Origin: Geodermatophilus tzadiensis | GTDB lineage: Bacteria > Actinomycetota > Actinomycetes > Mycobacteriales > Geodermatophilaceae | Direction of reading: 5' to 3' | Assembly: GCF_003002915.1 (NCBI RefSeq) | Contig: NZ_PVTG01000003.1 | Span: 248,001-312,000, forward strand | DNA length: 64,000 nt | In this document: positions 8,297 to 21,695 of the stretch, piece by piece | Layout of the letters: every line of letters starts with the position of its first letter | How positions within the stretch are numbered: position 1 is the stretch's first letter | Notes under the pieces: model-generated | The model's database searches: none | Seen by the model: only the letters and a program-made list of their open reading frames with translations | What the model was told of the DNA's origin: nothing | Program-made: the position numbers and the translations under genes

Positions 8297-9579
8297 CCAC
8301 GATCGTCAAGGGGGCGCGCGTCCTCGGCGGCGACCCTGCCGACCTGCTGCTGGAGGACGGGCGGATCGCCGCGGTCGGCGAGCGGCTGTCGGCGACCGGC
8401 GCGACCGTCGTCGACGCCGACGGGCTGGTCGCGCTGCCCGGCCTGGTCGACCTGCACACCCACCTGCGCGAACCGGGCCGCGAGGACGCCGAGACCGTCG
8501 AGACCGGCAGCCGTGCCGCGGCGCTGGGCGGCTACACGGCGGTGCACGCCATGGCCAACACCGACCCGGTCGCCGACACCGCGGGCGTGGTCGAGCAGGT
8601 GTGGCGACTGGGCCAGCAGGCCGGGCTGGTCGACGTCGTCCCGGTGGGCGCGGTGACCGTCGGGCTGCGCGGCGAGCGGCTGGCCGAGCTCGGCGCGATG
8701 GCCGACTCCGCCGCCCGGGTGCGGGTGTTCTCCGACGACGGGCACTGCGTCGCCGACCCCGCGCTCATGCGCCGCGCGCTGGAGTACGTCAAGGCCCTCG
8801 ACGGCGTCGTCGCCCAGCACGCCGAGGAGCCGCGGCTCACCGTCGGCGCGCAGATGAACGAGGGCGACCGCTCCGCGCGGCTGGGGCTGACCGGCTGGCC
8901 GGCCGCCGCCGAGGAGGCCGTCATCGCCCGCGACGTGCTGCTGGCCCAGCACGTGGGCGCGCGGCTGCACGTCTGCCACGTCTCCACCGCCGGGTCGGTG
9001 GAGATCCTGCGGTGGGCCAAGTCGCGCGGCGTGCAGGTGACCGCCGAGGTCACCCCGCACCACCTGCTGCTCACCGAGGCGTGCGCCGAGAGCTACGACC
9101 CGGTGTTCAAGGTCAACCCGCCGCTGCGCACCGACGAGGACGTGCACGCGCTGCGCGCCGGCCTGGCCGACGGCACCATCGACGCCGTCGCCACCGACCA
9201 CGCGCCGCACGCGGTGGAGGACAAGGAGAGCGAGTGGGCCTCCGCCCGGCCCGGCATGCTCGGGCTGGAGCAGGCGCTGTCGGTCGTCCTCCAGACGCTG
9301 GTGGAGCCCGGCCTGCTCGACTGGGCCGGGGTCGCCGACCGGATGTCGGTGCGCCCGGCGGCCATCGGCCGGCTGGACGGTCACGGCCGGCCGATCGCCC
9401 CCGGCGAGCCGGCCAACCTGCTGCTGCTCGACCCCGCCGCCCGGGTCACCGTCGACCCGGCCGCGCTGGCCAGCCGCAGCCGCAACACCCCCTACGCCGG
9501 CCGGGAGCTGCCCGGCCGCGTGGTCGCCACGTTCCTGCGGGGCGAGGCGACCGTCCTGGACGGAAAGGCAGTGGAGTGA
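8293..9579 (+). CDS. pyrC: Dihydroorotase
   Basis: 428 residues from GTG 8293 (four-base overlap with pyrB). It cyclises N-carbamoylaspartate to dihydroorotate. Metal-ligand motifs of the class I amidohydrolase type are visible: HTHLREPG near residue 54, FSDDGHCV in the flexible middle, TPHHLLL, and [13 protein letters not shown] with the catalytic Asp. The metal-bridging residue normally contributed by Lys in many family members falls in a segment where this sequence reads FSDDG, the pattern of bacterial class I enzymes. Its stop overlaps the carA GTG. Confidence 0.96.
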   Translation: MTTIVKGARVLGGDPADLLLEDGRIAAVGERLSATGATVVDADGLVALPGLVDLHTHLREPGREDAETVETGSRAAALGGYTAVHAMANTDPVADTAGVVEQVWRLGQQAGLVDVVPVGAVTVGLRGERLAELGAMADSAARVRVFSDDGHCVADPALMRRALEYVKALDGVVAQHAEEPRLTVGAQMNEGDRSARLGLTGWPAAAEEAVIARDVLLAQHVGARLHVCHVSTAGSVEILRWAKSRGVQVTAEVTPHHLLLTEACAESYDPVFKVNPPLRTDEDVHALRAGLADGTIDAVATDHAPHAVEDKESEWASARPGMLGLEQALSVVLQTLVEPGLLDWAGVADRMSVRPAAIGRLDGHGRPIAPGEPANLLLLDPAARVTVDPAALASRSRNTPYAGRELPGRVVATFLRGEATVLDGKAVE

Positions 9580-10741
9580 GCGAGGCGATCCTCGTCCTGG
9601 AGGACGGGCGGACCTTCCGCGGCGAGGCCTACGGCACGGTCGGGACGACGGTCGGCGAGGCGGTGTTCGCCACCGGCATGACCGGCTACCAGGAGACGCT
9701 GACCGACCCGAGCTACGCGGGCCAGATCGTCACCATGACCGCGCCGCACATCGGCAACACCGGCGTCAACGTCGAGGACGACGAGAGCCGCCGCATGTGG
9801 GTCGCCGGCTTCGTCGTCCGCGACCCCGCCCGCCGCCCGGCCAACTGGCGGGCCACCGGCAGCCTCGACGACGAGCTGCGCGCCCAGGGCGTCGTCGGCA
9901 TCAGCGGCATCGACACCCGCGCACTCACCCGCCACCTGCGCGAGCGCGGTGCCATGCGCGCCGGCATCAGCAGCGAGTCGGCCGACGCCGACGCGCTGCT
10001 CGCGCGGGTCCGCGCCGCCGAGGGCATGGCCGGCGCCGACCTCGCCCCGCAGGTCAGCACGCGGGAGCCCTACGTCGTCCCGGCGGCGGGGGAGACGCGG
10101 TTCACCATCGCCGCGCTCGACCTGGGCATCAAGACCGCCACCCCGCGGCACCTGGCCGCGCTCGGCGTCGAGACGCACGTGCTGCCCTCGACGGCGACGG
10201 CGGCCGACCTGCTCGAGCACGGTCCCGACGGCGTCTTCCTGTCCAACGGACCCGGCGACCCGGCCGCGGCCGACTACGCCGTGGCCGCGGTGCGCGGCGT
10301 GCTCGACGCCGGCCGGCCGCTGTTCGGCATCTGCTTCGGCAACCAGATCCTCGGCCGCGCGCTGGGCCTGGGCACCTACAAGCTGCGCTTCGGCCACCGG
10401 GGCCTCAACCAGCCGGTGCTCGACCGGGTCAGCGGCACCGTGCGGGTGACCAGCCACAACCACGGCTTCGCCGTCGACGCGCCGCTGGACCGCAGCACCG
10501 ACACCCCGTACGGGCGGGTCGAGGTCAGCCACGTGGGCCTCAACGACGACGTGGTGGAGGGCCTGCGGCTCCTCGACGCCCCGGCGTTCAGCGTGCAGTT
10601 CCACCCGGAGTCCGCCGCCGGCCCGCACGACGCCGCGCCGCTCTTCGGCCGGTTCGTCGACCTCATGCAGTCCGTCCGCGACGGGGGCCCGGCCGTCAGC
10701 CCCGCGACCACCGTCGAGCACAGCACCGGGGAGAGGGCCTG

Positions 10742-10742
<1 letters not shown>
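9576..10742 (+). CDS. carA: Carbamoyl-phosphate synthase small (glutaminase) subunit
   Basis: 388 residues from GTG 9576, overlapping the pyrC stop. The N-terminal domain begins [18 protein letters not shown]. The class I glutamine amidotransferase domain follows, with FLSNGPGDP, nucleophile Cys in [15 protein letters not shown], and the His-Glu pair in [13 protein letters not shown]. It supplies ammonia to CarB for carbamoyl phosphate, which feeds both pyrimidine and arginine synthesis. The TGA shares its final A with the ATG of carB (TGATG). Confidence 0.97.
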
Positions 10743-14031
<3,289 letters not shown>

Positions 14032-14035
<4 letters not shown>

Positions 14036-15363
14036 CCGTGGTCGCGCGGGTGCGCGACGAGCTGGCCGCCCGCGGGCTGCTCGACCGCCTGCCGGCGGCC
14101 TTCCTCGCCGGCGTCACCCGGTTCGCCACGCCGCCGGCCGCGGAGCTCGGCGCGCTGCGGGCCGACGCCGAGGGCCTGGCCGCCCGGCTGGCGGCGGGGG
14201 AGGCCGGTGACGCCGACCTGCCGCTGCTCACCCGCGTGCTGTTCTTCGCCGGCCACGGCGGGCTGCTGGCCGCGCACGGGGTGCGCACACCGTCCTACGA
14301 CCTGCTGGGCTCCTACCGCGACAACCTGCGGACGCCGGTCGGCCCGCGGCTGCCGGAGCGGCCGCGCGCCGGCGACCGCCGCTGGCGGGTGCTCGGCCGC
14401 GACGTCGCCTTCCCGGTGGGCGTGCCGGCGTGCGTGCTCAACGGCGGCGAGGAGTGGGTGCGCTACCACGCCCGCAACGGGTTCAGCGTGCTCACCTACA
14501 AGACGGTGCGCAGCCGCGCCCACGAGCCCAACGCGCAGCCCAACTGGACCTTCGCCCCGCGGCCGCCCGGCGACGCGGTGGTGTCCGACCCGTGGGACTG
14601 GGTGGCGCCCGGCGACCCGCGGGTGAGCACGGTCAACTCCTTCGGCGTCCCCTCGCCCGCGCCGGAGGAGTGGATGGCCGACCTCGAGCGCTCGCTGGCC
14701 GCCGTCGACGACGACCAGCTGCTGCTGGTCAGCGTCATGGGGTCCGGCGACGGCACCGACCTGGTGGACGACTTCGCCGCGACGGCGCGGCTGGCCGAGG
14801 AGGCCGGCGCGACCGTGGTCGAGCTGAACCTGTCCTGCCCCAACACCCTGAGCGCGTCGGCCGACGGCGTGAAGCCGCCGCTGTGCCTGGACGCCGGCGC
14901 CACGCTGGCCGTCGTCGAGGGCGTGCGCCGCGCGCTCGGCGACCGAACCGGCCTGGTCGCCAAGATCTCCTGGCTCGACGAGGACCGGCTCGCCGCGCTG
15001 GTCCCCGGGCTCGCGCCGCTGGTCGACGGCGTCGCGGCCATCAACACGGTGGCCGGCCGGGTGGTGCGCGGCGACGGCGAGCCGACCTTCCCCGGCCGGG
15101 CGGTGGCCGGGCTGTCCGGGGCGGCCGTCCGCGGGCAGGCGCTCGACCTCACCCGCCGGCTGGTCGCGCTGCGCGAGGCCGGCGGGCACCGCTTCGACGT
15201 GCTGGCGATGGGCGGGGTCACCGACGTGGCGTCGTTCGAGGCGCTGTGGGCGGCCGGCGCCGACGCCGTGCAGTCGGCCTCGGGTGCCTTCGCCGACCCG
15301 TTCCTCGCCCGCGACTGCGTCGCCGCCCTCGGCGACACCCTCCCGCGGTCGGTGCCGCGGTGA
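14032..15363 (+). CDS. pyrD: Dihydroorotate dehydrogenase, class-1-like, with N-terminal extension
   Basis: 443 residues from GTG 14032 (overlap with carB). It should oxidise dihydroorotate to orotate using FMN. The core has class-1 hallmarks: a Lys in [13 protein letters not shown], the catalytic Cys269 inside ELNLSCPNT (class 2 enzymes have Ser there), [17 protein letters not shown] and the phosphate-binding end [26 protein letters not shown]. About 120 residues precede the FMN barrel; they are mostly helical-looking and are not the quinone-binding helix I know from class 2. No pyrK-like electron transfer subunit is nearby, so the oxidant is unclear. Mycobacteria and streptomycetes generally use class 2 here. 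Confidence 0.85.
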
Positions 15364-16238
15364 GCGCGCCGTTCGGGCAGCGGCTGGCCGAGGCCGTCGC
15401 CGCGCGCGGGCCACTGTGCGTGGGCATCGACCCGCACGCGCCCCTGCTCGAGCGCTGGGACCTGCCCGACGACGCCGACGGGCTGCGCCGGTTCACCGAC
15501 GCGGTCGTCGACGCGCTGGCCGGCACCGTCGCCGTCCTCAAGCCGCAGAGCGCCTTCTACGAGCGGCACGGCTCGCGCGGCCTGGCCGTGCTGGAGGACG
15601 GCGTGGCCCGCGCCCGGTCCGCCGGCGCGCTGGTGCTGCTCGACGCCAAGCGCGGGGACATCGGCTCGACGATGGACGCCTACGCCGACGTGCTGCGCCC
15701 CGACCACCCGCTCGCCGTCGACGCGCTGACCGTCAGCCCCTACCTCGGCCCGGGCTCCCTGCAGCCGGCCGTGGACACCGCGCGGGCGCACGGGGGCGGG
15801 CTGTTCGTGCTGGCGCGCACGTCGAACCCCGACGCCGGCACGCTGCAGCACGCGCTGGTGGGGGAGCGGTCGGTGGCGCAGGTCGTCGTCGACACGGTGC
15901 GCGGCTGGAACACCCCGGGGTGGGTCGTCGGCGACCCGCTGCCGGACCCCGCCGCGGTGCGCGACCTGTCGAGCCGCTGGGGCGCCGGCACCGGCAGCTT
16001 CGGCGTCGTCGTGGGGGCGACGCTGCGCGACCTCGACGTCGACCTGACCGGCCTCGGCGGGCCGGTGCTCGCCCCCGGGCTGGGCGCGCAGGGCGGGTCG
16101 GCGGCCGACCTGCGCCGGCTGTTCGGGCGGGACGGCGCCGTGGTGCCCACCGTGTCCCGGGACGTGCTCGCCGCCGGGCCCGACCCGGCCGCGCTGCGGG
16201 CGGCCGCGGCCCGCTGGGCCGAGGAGCTGGCCGCGTGA
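15360..16238 (+). CDS. pyrF: Orotidine 5'-phosphate decarboxylase
   Basis: 292 residues from GTG 15360 overlapping the pyrD stop. It is the long (subfamily 2, actinobacterial/myxococcal) form. It converts OMP to UMP. The catalytic DAKRGDIGST motif holds Lys97, and substrate-contact segments GIDPHAPLLERW, LKPQSAFYE, LTVSPYLG and APGLGAQGG are present. It is the last gene of the pyr operon; a strong hairpin follows 31 bases after the stop. Confidence 0.96.
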   Translation: MSAPFGQRLAEAVAARGPLCVGIDPHAPLLERWDLPDDADGLRRFTDAVVDALAGTVAVLKPQSAFYERHGSRGLAVLEDGVARARSAGALVLLDAKRGDIGSTMDAYADVLRPDHPLAVDALTVSPYLGPGSLQPAVDTARAHGGGLFVLARTSNPDAGTLQHALVGERSVAQVVVDTVRGWNTPGWVVGDPLPDPAAVRDLSSRWGAGTGSFGVVVGATLRDLDVDLTGLGGPVLAPGLGAQGGSAADLRRLFGRDGAVVPTVSRDVLAAGPDPAALRAAAARWAEELAA

Positions 16239-16268
16239 GGCGCGACCCGGCCGTCGGGTGGCTGCCCG

Positions 16269-16299
16269 GCCGCCGCCCGGGACGGCGTCCGGCGGCGGC
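16269..16299 (+). terminator. Probable terminator of the pyr operon
   Basis: GCCGCCGCC (16269-16277) and GGCGGCGGC (16291-16299) form a perfect 9-bp stem with a 13-base loop, 31 bases past the pyrF stop. There is no U-tract. Confidence 0.5.
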
Positions 16300-16480
16300 G
16301 TGACCGGACGCGTCCGGCGTGTCGCGCCGGACCGCACGGGCGTGTCGGGATCCGGGCGGTCGTCGGACGTGCTGGTTTCGTAAGCCCTCTGACCAGGCAC
16401 TCTCACCGTCCGTCATCCGACCAGTCGACGGAGCGTGACCGCCGGACGTCCGGAGGGCGAAAAGCTCGGCCGCCGGGCGC
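16300..16480. other. Gene-free stretch with short perfect palindromes upstream of mihF
   Basis: The gap between pyrF and mihF is 373 bases. In it are two related perfect palindromes, CCGGACGCGTCCGG (16304-16317) and CCGGACGTCCGG (16442-16453), about 138 bp apart. No ORF with an RBS is seen. They may be protein-binding sites for mihF control or simply GC-rich palindromes. Confidence 0.35.
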
Positions 16481-16509
16481 GTGACCTGCGGATTCCCGGT
16501 TACTAGGTT
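16481..16509 (+). promoter_or_regulatory. Sigma-70-like promoter for mihF
   Basis: GTGACC (16481-16486), a 17-base spacer and TAGGTT (16504-16509) resemble actinobacterial housekeeping -35 and -10 boxes. Predicted initiation near 16516 leaves a leader of about 95 bases before the mihF ATG. The surrounding sequence is less GC-rich than the flanks, supporting a promoter. Confidence 0.5.
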
Positions 16510-16611
16510 GATCGCCGGGCCCGAGCACACGGGGGCCGGACCCGCGGCAGCACCACCGCGACACAGCACAGAGACGCCGGTCCGACCGGCGACGACACGA
16601 TCGGACGCACC

Positions 16612-16968
16612 ATGCCTCTCCCTGACCTGTCCCCCGAACAACGCGCCGCCGCACTGGAGAAGGCCGCCGCCGCCCGCAAGGCGCGCGCCGAGCTCCGCGA
16701 GCGGCTCAAGAGCAAGGGCACGACGGTCGGTGACGTCCTCCGCCAGGGGGACACCGACGAGGTGATCGGCAAGATGCGGGTCTCCGCGGTGCTGGAGAGC
16801 CTGCCCGGTGTCGGCAAGGCGCGGGCTGCGAAGATCATGGAGCGGCTCGAGATCTCCCCGACCCGCCGGGTCCGCGGCCTGGGCGCCAACCAGCGCCGGG
16901 CGCTCGAGGCGGAGTTCGGTGGGGAGCAGGTGGTCGCCGAGCAGGTGCCCGCCGACTCGACCGCCTGA
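16612..16968 (+). CDS. mihF: Actinobacterial integration host factor MihF
   Basis: 118 residues from ATG 16612. It has a basic helical N-terminus ([33 protein letters not shown] is the region at about 6-38) and an H2TH-like, GVGKAR-containing DNA-binding segment ([20 protein letters not shown]). This matches the actinobacterial nucleoid protein sIHF/mIHF, unrelated to HU-type IHF. It binds and bends DNA and affects supercoiling. Its position before gmk and rpoZ is conserved across actinobacteria. It has a ~95-base leader and its own promoter. Confidence 0.95.
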   Translation: MPLPDLSPEQRAAALEKAAAARKARAELRERLKSKGTTVGDVLRQGDTDEVIGKMRVSAVLESLPGVGKARAAKIMERLEISPTRRVRGLGANQRRALEAEFGGEQVVAEQVPADSTA

Positions 16969-17012
16969 GCCGGGGCCGACCCCACCTCCGCAGCACCGAC
17001 GAGGACGACGCG

Positions 17013-17618
17013 TTGCCCGAAGCACCCGATCCACCCGCCACGGCGCGCCTGACGGTGCTCTCCGGTCCCTCCGGGGTCGGCAAGGGCACCGTCGTCGCCG
17101 AGGTCCGCCGCCGGCACCCCGAGGTGTGGGTGTCGGTGTCGGTCACCACCCGGGCCCGCCGGCCCGGTGAGGTCGACGGGGTGCACTACCACTTCCTCAC
17201 CGGCGCCGAGTTCGACCGGCTGGTCGCCGAGGACGGCCTGCTGGAGTGGGCCGAGTACGCGGGCAACCGCTACGGCACGCCGGCTGCCCCGGTGCGCGAG
17301 CGACTCGCCACCGGGGCGCCGGCCCTGCTGGAGATCGAGCTGCAGGGCGCGCGCCAGGTGCGGGCCCGTGCGCCGGAGGCGCAGCTGGTCTTCCTGGCGC
17401 CGCCGTCCTGGGCCGAGCTCCGGAGCCGGCTGGCCGGCCGCGGCTCCGAGCCGCCGGCCGTGCAGGAGCGCCGGCTGGCCATCGCGCAGGCCGAGCTGGA
17501 CGCCGCGGGGGAGTTCGACGCCGTGGTGGTCAACGACGACGTCACCCGGGCCGCGGACGAGTTGGTAGGCTTGCTGACTGCGCCGTCGTCCGGGAGGTCG
17601 GTCGGCGCCTCCGAGTGA
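17013..17618 (+). CDS. gmk: Guanylate kinase
   Basis: 201 residues from TTG 17013, chosen because GAGG lies eight bases upstream and the ORF then starts MPEAPDPP before the conserved core. It phosphorylates GMP to GDP. The P-loop is GPSGVGKGT (about 20-28). The GMP-binding segment is [19 protein letters not shown], followed by [12 protein letters not shown] and [12 protein letters not shown]. Length is normal. It precedes rpoZ by 54 bases, probably in the same transcript. Confidence 0.95.
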   Translation: MPEAPDPPATARLTVLSGPSGVGKGTVVAEVRRRHPEVWVSVSVTTRARRPGEVDGVHYHFLTGAEFDRLVAEDGLLEWAEYAGNRYGTPAAPVRERLATGAPALLEIELQGARQVRARAPEAQLVFLAPPSWAELRSRLAGRGSEPPAVQERRLAIAQAELDAAGEFDAVVVNDDVTRAADELVGLLTAPSSGRSVGASE

Positions 17619-17672
17619 CCGGCCGTCCGAGGCCCCTCACTCCCACCGACCGAACGAGGAGCACGCCCGCCC

Positions 17673-17936
17673 GTGTCCGGAGTCGCACCCGCCCCCGAGG
17701 GCATCACCAACCCGCCGATCGACGAGCTGCTCGAGCGCACCAGCAGCAAGTACGGCCTGGTGATCTTCGCCGCCAAGCGCGCGCGTCAGATCAACGCCTA
17801 CTACAGCCAGCTCTCCGAGGGCCTGCTGGAGTACGTCGGCCCGCTGGTCGACACCGCCCCGCAGGAGAAGCCGCTCTCCATCGCGCTGCGCGAGATCAAC
17901 GAGGGCCTGCTCACCCACACCGCCGGCGAGAACTGA
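17673..17936 (+). CDS. rpoZ: RNA polymerase omega subunit
   Basis: 87 residues from GTG 17673, with GAGGAG upstream. It has the omega signature [37 protein letters not shown], here beginning at about residue 11, and a C-terminal [14 protein letters not shown] helix. It assists assembly of beta-prime. A stop-proximal palindromic repeat begins four bases after the TGA, separating it from coaBC. Confidence 0.96.
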   Translation: MSGVAPAPEGITNPPIDELLERTSSKYGLVIFAAKRARQINAYYSQLSEGLLEYVGPLVDTAPQEKPLSIALREINEGLLTHTAGEN

Positions 17937-17940
17937 GACA

Positions 17941-17996
17941 GGACCCCCTTGCCCCCCGCCACTCGCGAGCTCGCGGCGGGACCCCGCAAGGGGGCC
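17941..17996 (+). repeat. Stop-proximal palindromic element, copy A (after rpoZ)
   Basis: It starts GGACC four bases after the rpoZ TGA. The outer stem CCCCCTTGC pairs with GCAAGGGGG; the inner stem CCCGCC pairs with GGCGGG; the loop contains the palindrome GCGAGCTCGC. The outer-stem sequence differs from copy B at both arms in a compensatory way. It lies between two same-strand genes, so if it terminates transcription coaBC needs its own promoter. Confidence 0.85.
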
Positions 17997-18064
17997 ACAC
18001 CCGGACCGGTGACGAGGCACCCGGCGGTAGCCGGGTGCCTCGTCGCGTGTGGAGGATCGTGCCC

Positions 18065-19291
18065 ATGAGCCGGATCGTGCTGGGTGTGGCCGGCGGCGTG
18101 GCCGCGTACAAGGCGGCGCTGCTGTTGCGCGCGCTGACCGAGGCCGGCCACGACGTGCGCGTCGTCCCCACGCCGGGCGCGCTGAACTTCGTCGGCGCGG
18201 CGACCTTCGAGGCGCTGTCGGGCCACCCGGTGACCACCGACGTGTGGTCCGACGTCCCCGAGGTCGCCCACGTGCGCATCGGGCAGACCGCCGACCTCGT
18301 CGTCGTCGCCCCGGCCACGGCCGACCTGCTCGCCCGCGCGGCCGCGGGGCGCGCCGACGACCTGCTCACCGCCACGCTGCTCACCGCGCACTGCCCGGTG
18401 GTGTTCGTCCCGGCGATGCACACCGAGATGTGGCTGCACCCGGCCACCCAGGACAACGTGGCCACGCTGCGCCGCCGCGGCTCGATCGTGCTGCCGCCCG
18501 CCGTCGGCCGGCTCACCGGGCCCGACTCCGGTCCCGGCCGGCTGCCCGAGCCGCACGACGTCGCCGCACTGGCCCAGGTGGCGCTGACCGCCGGGGCGGG
18601 CGCGCTTCGCGCCGACCTCACCGGCCGCCGCGTCGTCGTCAGCGCCGGCGGCACCCGCGAGCCCCTCGACCCGGTGCGCTACCTGGGCAACCGCTCCTCG
18701 GGCCGGCAGGGCTGGGCGCTGGCCCGGGTCGCGGCCGGCCGGGGAGCCGAGGTCACCCTGGTGGCCGCCAACGTCGACCTGCCCGCGCCGTTCGGGGTCC
18801 GGGTGGTGCCGGTCGGGACGGCGGAGGAGCTGCGCGCGGCGGTGCTCGCCGAGGCCGGGTCGGGCGGGGGAGTGACAGCCGACGTGGTGGTCATGACCGC
18901 CGCGGTCGCCGACTTCCGGCCGGCCACCGTCGCGGCCACCAAGCTGAAGAAGGACAGCGCGAGCGAGCCCGCCGCCGTCCCGCTGGTGCGCAACCCCGAC
19001 GTGCTCGCCGAGCTGGTCACCAAGCGGGCGCCCGGCCAGCTGGTGGTCGGGTTCGCCGCCGAGACCGGCGACGAGGCCGGCGACGTGCTCGCCCACGCCC
19101 GCGCCAAGCTGGCCCGCAAGGGGTGCGACCTGCTGGTGGTCAACGACGTCTCCGGCGGTGGGGTGTTCGGCCGGCCGGACAACGCCGCGGTGGTGCTCGC
19201 CGCCGACGGCTCGGCCACCGAGATCCCGCACGGGACCAAGGACGCCGTCGCCGCGGCGGTGTGGCAGACCGTCCTCCCGCGGCTGCCCTGA
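18065..19291 (+). CDS. coaBC: Bifunctional phosphopantothenoylcysteine decarboxylase / phosphopantothenate-cysteine ligase
   Basis: 408 residues from ATG 18065, eight bases after GGAGGA; GTG 18059 is an in-frame alternative adding two residues. The N-terminal CoaC flavoprotein half has [11 protein letters not shown] and PAMHTEMW. The C-terminal CoaB half begins [24 protein letters not shown] and has KLKKD and the nucleotide segment FAAETGD. It makes 4'-phosphopantetheine from phosphopantothenate and cysteine for CoA. CoaC His and CoaB Lys motifs look intact. Confidence 0.96.
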   Translation: MSRIVLGVAGGVAAYKAALLLRALTEAGHDVRVVPTPGALNFVGAATFEALSGHPVTTDVWSDVPEVAHVRIGQTADLVVVAPATADLLARAAAGRADDLLTATLLTAHCPVVFVPAMHTEMWLHPATQDNVATLRRRGSIVLPPAVGRLTGPDSGPGRLPEPHDVAALAQVALTAGAGALRADLTGRRVVVSAGGTREPLDPVRYLGNRSSGRQGWALARVAAGRGAEVTLVAANVDLPAPFGVRVVPVGTAEELRAAVLAEAGSGGGVTADVVVMTAAVADFRPATVAATKLKKDSASEPAAVPLVRNPDVLAELVTKRAPGQLVVGFAAETGDEAGDVLAHARAKLARKGCDLLVVNDVSGGGVFGRPDNAAVVLAADGSATEIPHGTKDAVAAAVWQTVLPRLP

Positions 19292-19337
19292 CCCCGTCGG
19301 ATGCCACCCGCCCGGCAGCGCCGGTAACGTGACCCGA

Positions 19338-19356
19338 CGGCGCGCCTGGCGCGCCG
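19338..19356 (+). promoter_or_regulatory. Perfect inverted repeat in the metK leader
   Basis: CGGCGCGCC (19338-19346) and GGCGCGCCG (19348-19356) form a perfect 9-bp dyad around one T, built from two abutting GGCGCGCC octamers. It is 29 bases upstream of the metK start and just downstream of a -10-like TAACGT (19325-19330). It may be a 5'-UTR hairpin, an operator or a coaBC terminator. I see no known SAM riboswitch fold; the space is too short. Confidence 0.45.
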
Positions 19357-19385
19357 GACCACGTCGCCGAAGCAGGGAGATCCGA

Positions 19386-20582
<1,197 letters not shown>

Positions 20583-20599
20583 ACCGGGTGCCGACGGAT

Positions 20600-20630
20600 C
20601 TCAACGGAGTGTTGACAACGGATCGTTGAG
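20600..20630 (+). promoter_or_regulatory. 31-bp dyad operator before the HTH operon
   Basis: CTCAACG (20600-20606) pairs with CGTTGAG (20624-20630), and inside it GTTGACAAC (20611-20619) is itself a palindrome; both share the axis at 20615. A TTGACA (20612-20617) lies in the centre. The dyad ends two bases before the GTG of the next gene, so a bound protein would block its transcription or translation. Likely autoregulation by one of the two downstream DNA-binding proteins. Confidence 0.6.
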
Positions 20631-20632
20631 GT

Positions 20633-21022
20633 GTGAGCCTGGTCGTCGTGCCTCCTGCCGACGACCAGGCCCGCGCCGCGCGCGAGGCTGACGCCGCCGC
20701 CCGCCTGCTCGACGCGGGGGCCGGCACGCTGCCGCGGGCGCCGTGGCTGCGCGGCGCCCAGCCGCCGGCCGCGGCCGACCTCGTCCGGTTCGCCCTGTGG
20801 CGTGCCGGGACCGGTGACCTCGACGACGACGCGCTGCTCGCCGCGCTCGCGCTGCTGCCCGCCGTTCGCGCCGAGGCCGACCAGCTCGAGGCCGGCCTCC
20901 TGCTCACCGCGCGCGCCACCGGGCTCTCGTGGTCGCGGATCTCCGCGGCGCTCGGGCTGGCCTCACCACAGGCGGCGCAGCAGCGCTTCGACCGCGTCAG
21001 CAGCCGGGTGGAGGAGCGGTGA
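20633..21022 (+). CDS. Small putative DNA-binding protein
   Basis: 129 residues from GTG 20633. The C-terminal third (ARATGLSWSRISAALGLASPQAAQQRF) has the pattern of a helix-turn-helix recognising DNA; the N-terminal half is Ala/Asp-rich helical. I know this pattern from small actinobacterial proteins annotated as hypothetical or type III effector-like, with no firm function. The GTGA overlap with the next gene shows a two-gene operon. The strong dyad just upstream suggests autoregulation. Confidence 0.6.
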   Translation: MSLVVVPPADDQARAAREADAAARLLDAGAGTLPRAPWLRGAQPPAAADLVRFALWRAGTGDLDDDALLAALALLPAVRAEADQLEAGLLLTARATGLSWSRISAALGLASPQAAQQRFDRVSSRVEER

Positions 21023-21654
21023 CCACCGCCACCGCGCCCGCCGACCTCGCCCTGCACGGCGTCCGGGTGCTGGGCTTCCCGACGACCGCCCGCGTCGCCG
21101 GCCGCTACGGCCTCGCGCGGGACGCCGTCGAGGAGGCCCTGCTCGACGCCGAGGCCCGCGGCTGGGTGCGCCGGCTGGCCTTCGGCGGCAGCGAGGGCTG
21201 GTCGCTGCTCGACGCCGGCCGCGCGGAGGGGGAGCGCCGGCTCGCCGCCGAGCTCGACGCGCTCGGCGCCCGGGACGCCGTGACCGACGTGCACGCCCGC
21301 TTCCGGCCGCTGAACCGCCGCTTCGGCGCCGCCTGCACCGACTGGCAGCTGCACCCCACCCGGCTCGACCCGATGGCGTTCAACGACCACACCGACTGGC
21401 GGTGGGACGAGCGGGTGCTGCGCACGCTGCGGTCGGCCGGGGCGGAGTTCGCCGGGCTCTGCGCCGAGCTGGGCGCGCTGCTGGCCCGCTTCGGCGGCTA
21501 CCCCGGCCTCTACGCCGCGGCGCTGCGGCGGGTGGACGCCGGCGAGCGCGGCTGGGTTGACGGGCACGACCGCGACTCGCTGCACCTGGTCTGGATCCAG
21601 TTCCACGAGGACCTGCTGGCCACCCTCGGCATCGAGCGCGGCACCGACGCCTGA
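21019..21654 (+). CDS. Putative transcriptional regulator (winged-helix N-terminus)
   Basis: 211 residues from GTG 21019. The N-terminal region ([40 protein letters not shown]) has winged-helix character, followed by a helical domain with conserved-looking segments [18 protein letters not shown] and [11 protein letters not shown] and a Trp-rich end. Family not firmly recognised; paired in one operon with the preceding small HTH protein, which suggests a joint regulatory role. The target is unknown. Confidence 0.55.
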   Translation: MTTATAPADLALHGVRVLGFPTTARVAGRYGLARDAVEEALLDAEARGWVRRLAFGGSEGWSLLDAGRAEGERRLAAELDALGARDAVTDVHARFRPLNRRFGAACTDWQLHPTRLDPMAFNDHTDWRWDERVLRTLRSAGAEFAGLCAELGALLARFGGYPGLYAAALRRVDAGERGWVDGHDRDSLHLVWIQFHEDLLATLGIERGTDA

Positions 21655-21681
21655 GTGCCCGGTCCCGTCGGAGCCGGTGGG

Positions 21682-21687
21682 TAGCGT
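21682..21687 (+). promoter_or_regulatory. -10 box for leaderless priA transcript
   Basis: TAGCGT sits eight bases before the priA GTG, so initiation would fall at or next to the start codon. No Shine-Dalgarno precedes the GTG. Confidence 0.45.
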
Positions 21688-21695
21688 GCGACCAC

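Noticed and set aside
17941..17996. Palindromes taken as CRISPR-like repeats
   Set aside because: Copies are dispersed over 43 kb at gene ends, not in an array with spacers, and no cas genes are present.
19292..19385. Possible SAM riboswitch before metK
   Set aside because: Only 94 bases; no matching fold apart from the single GGCGCGCC hairpin.
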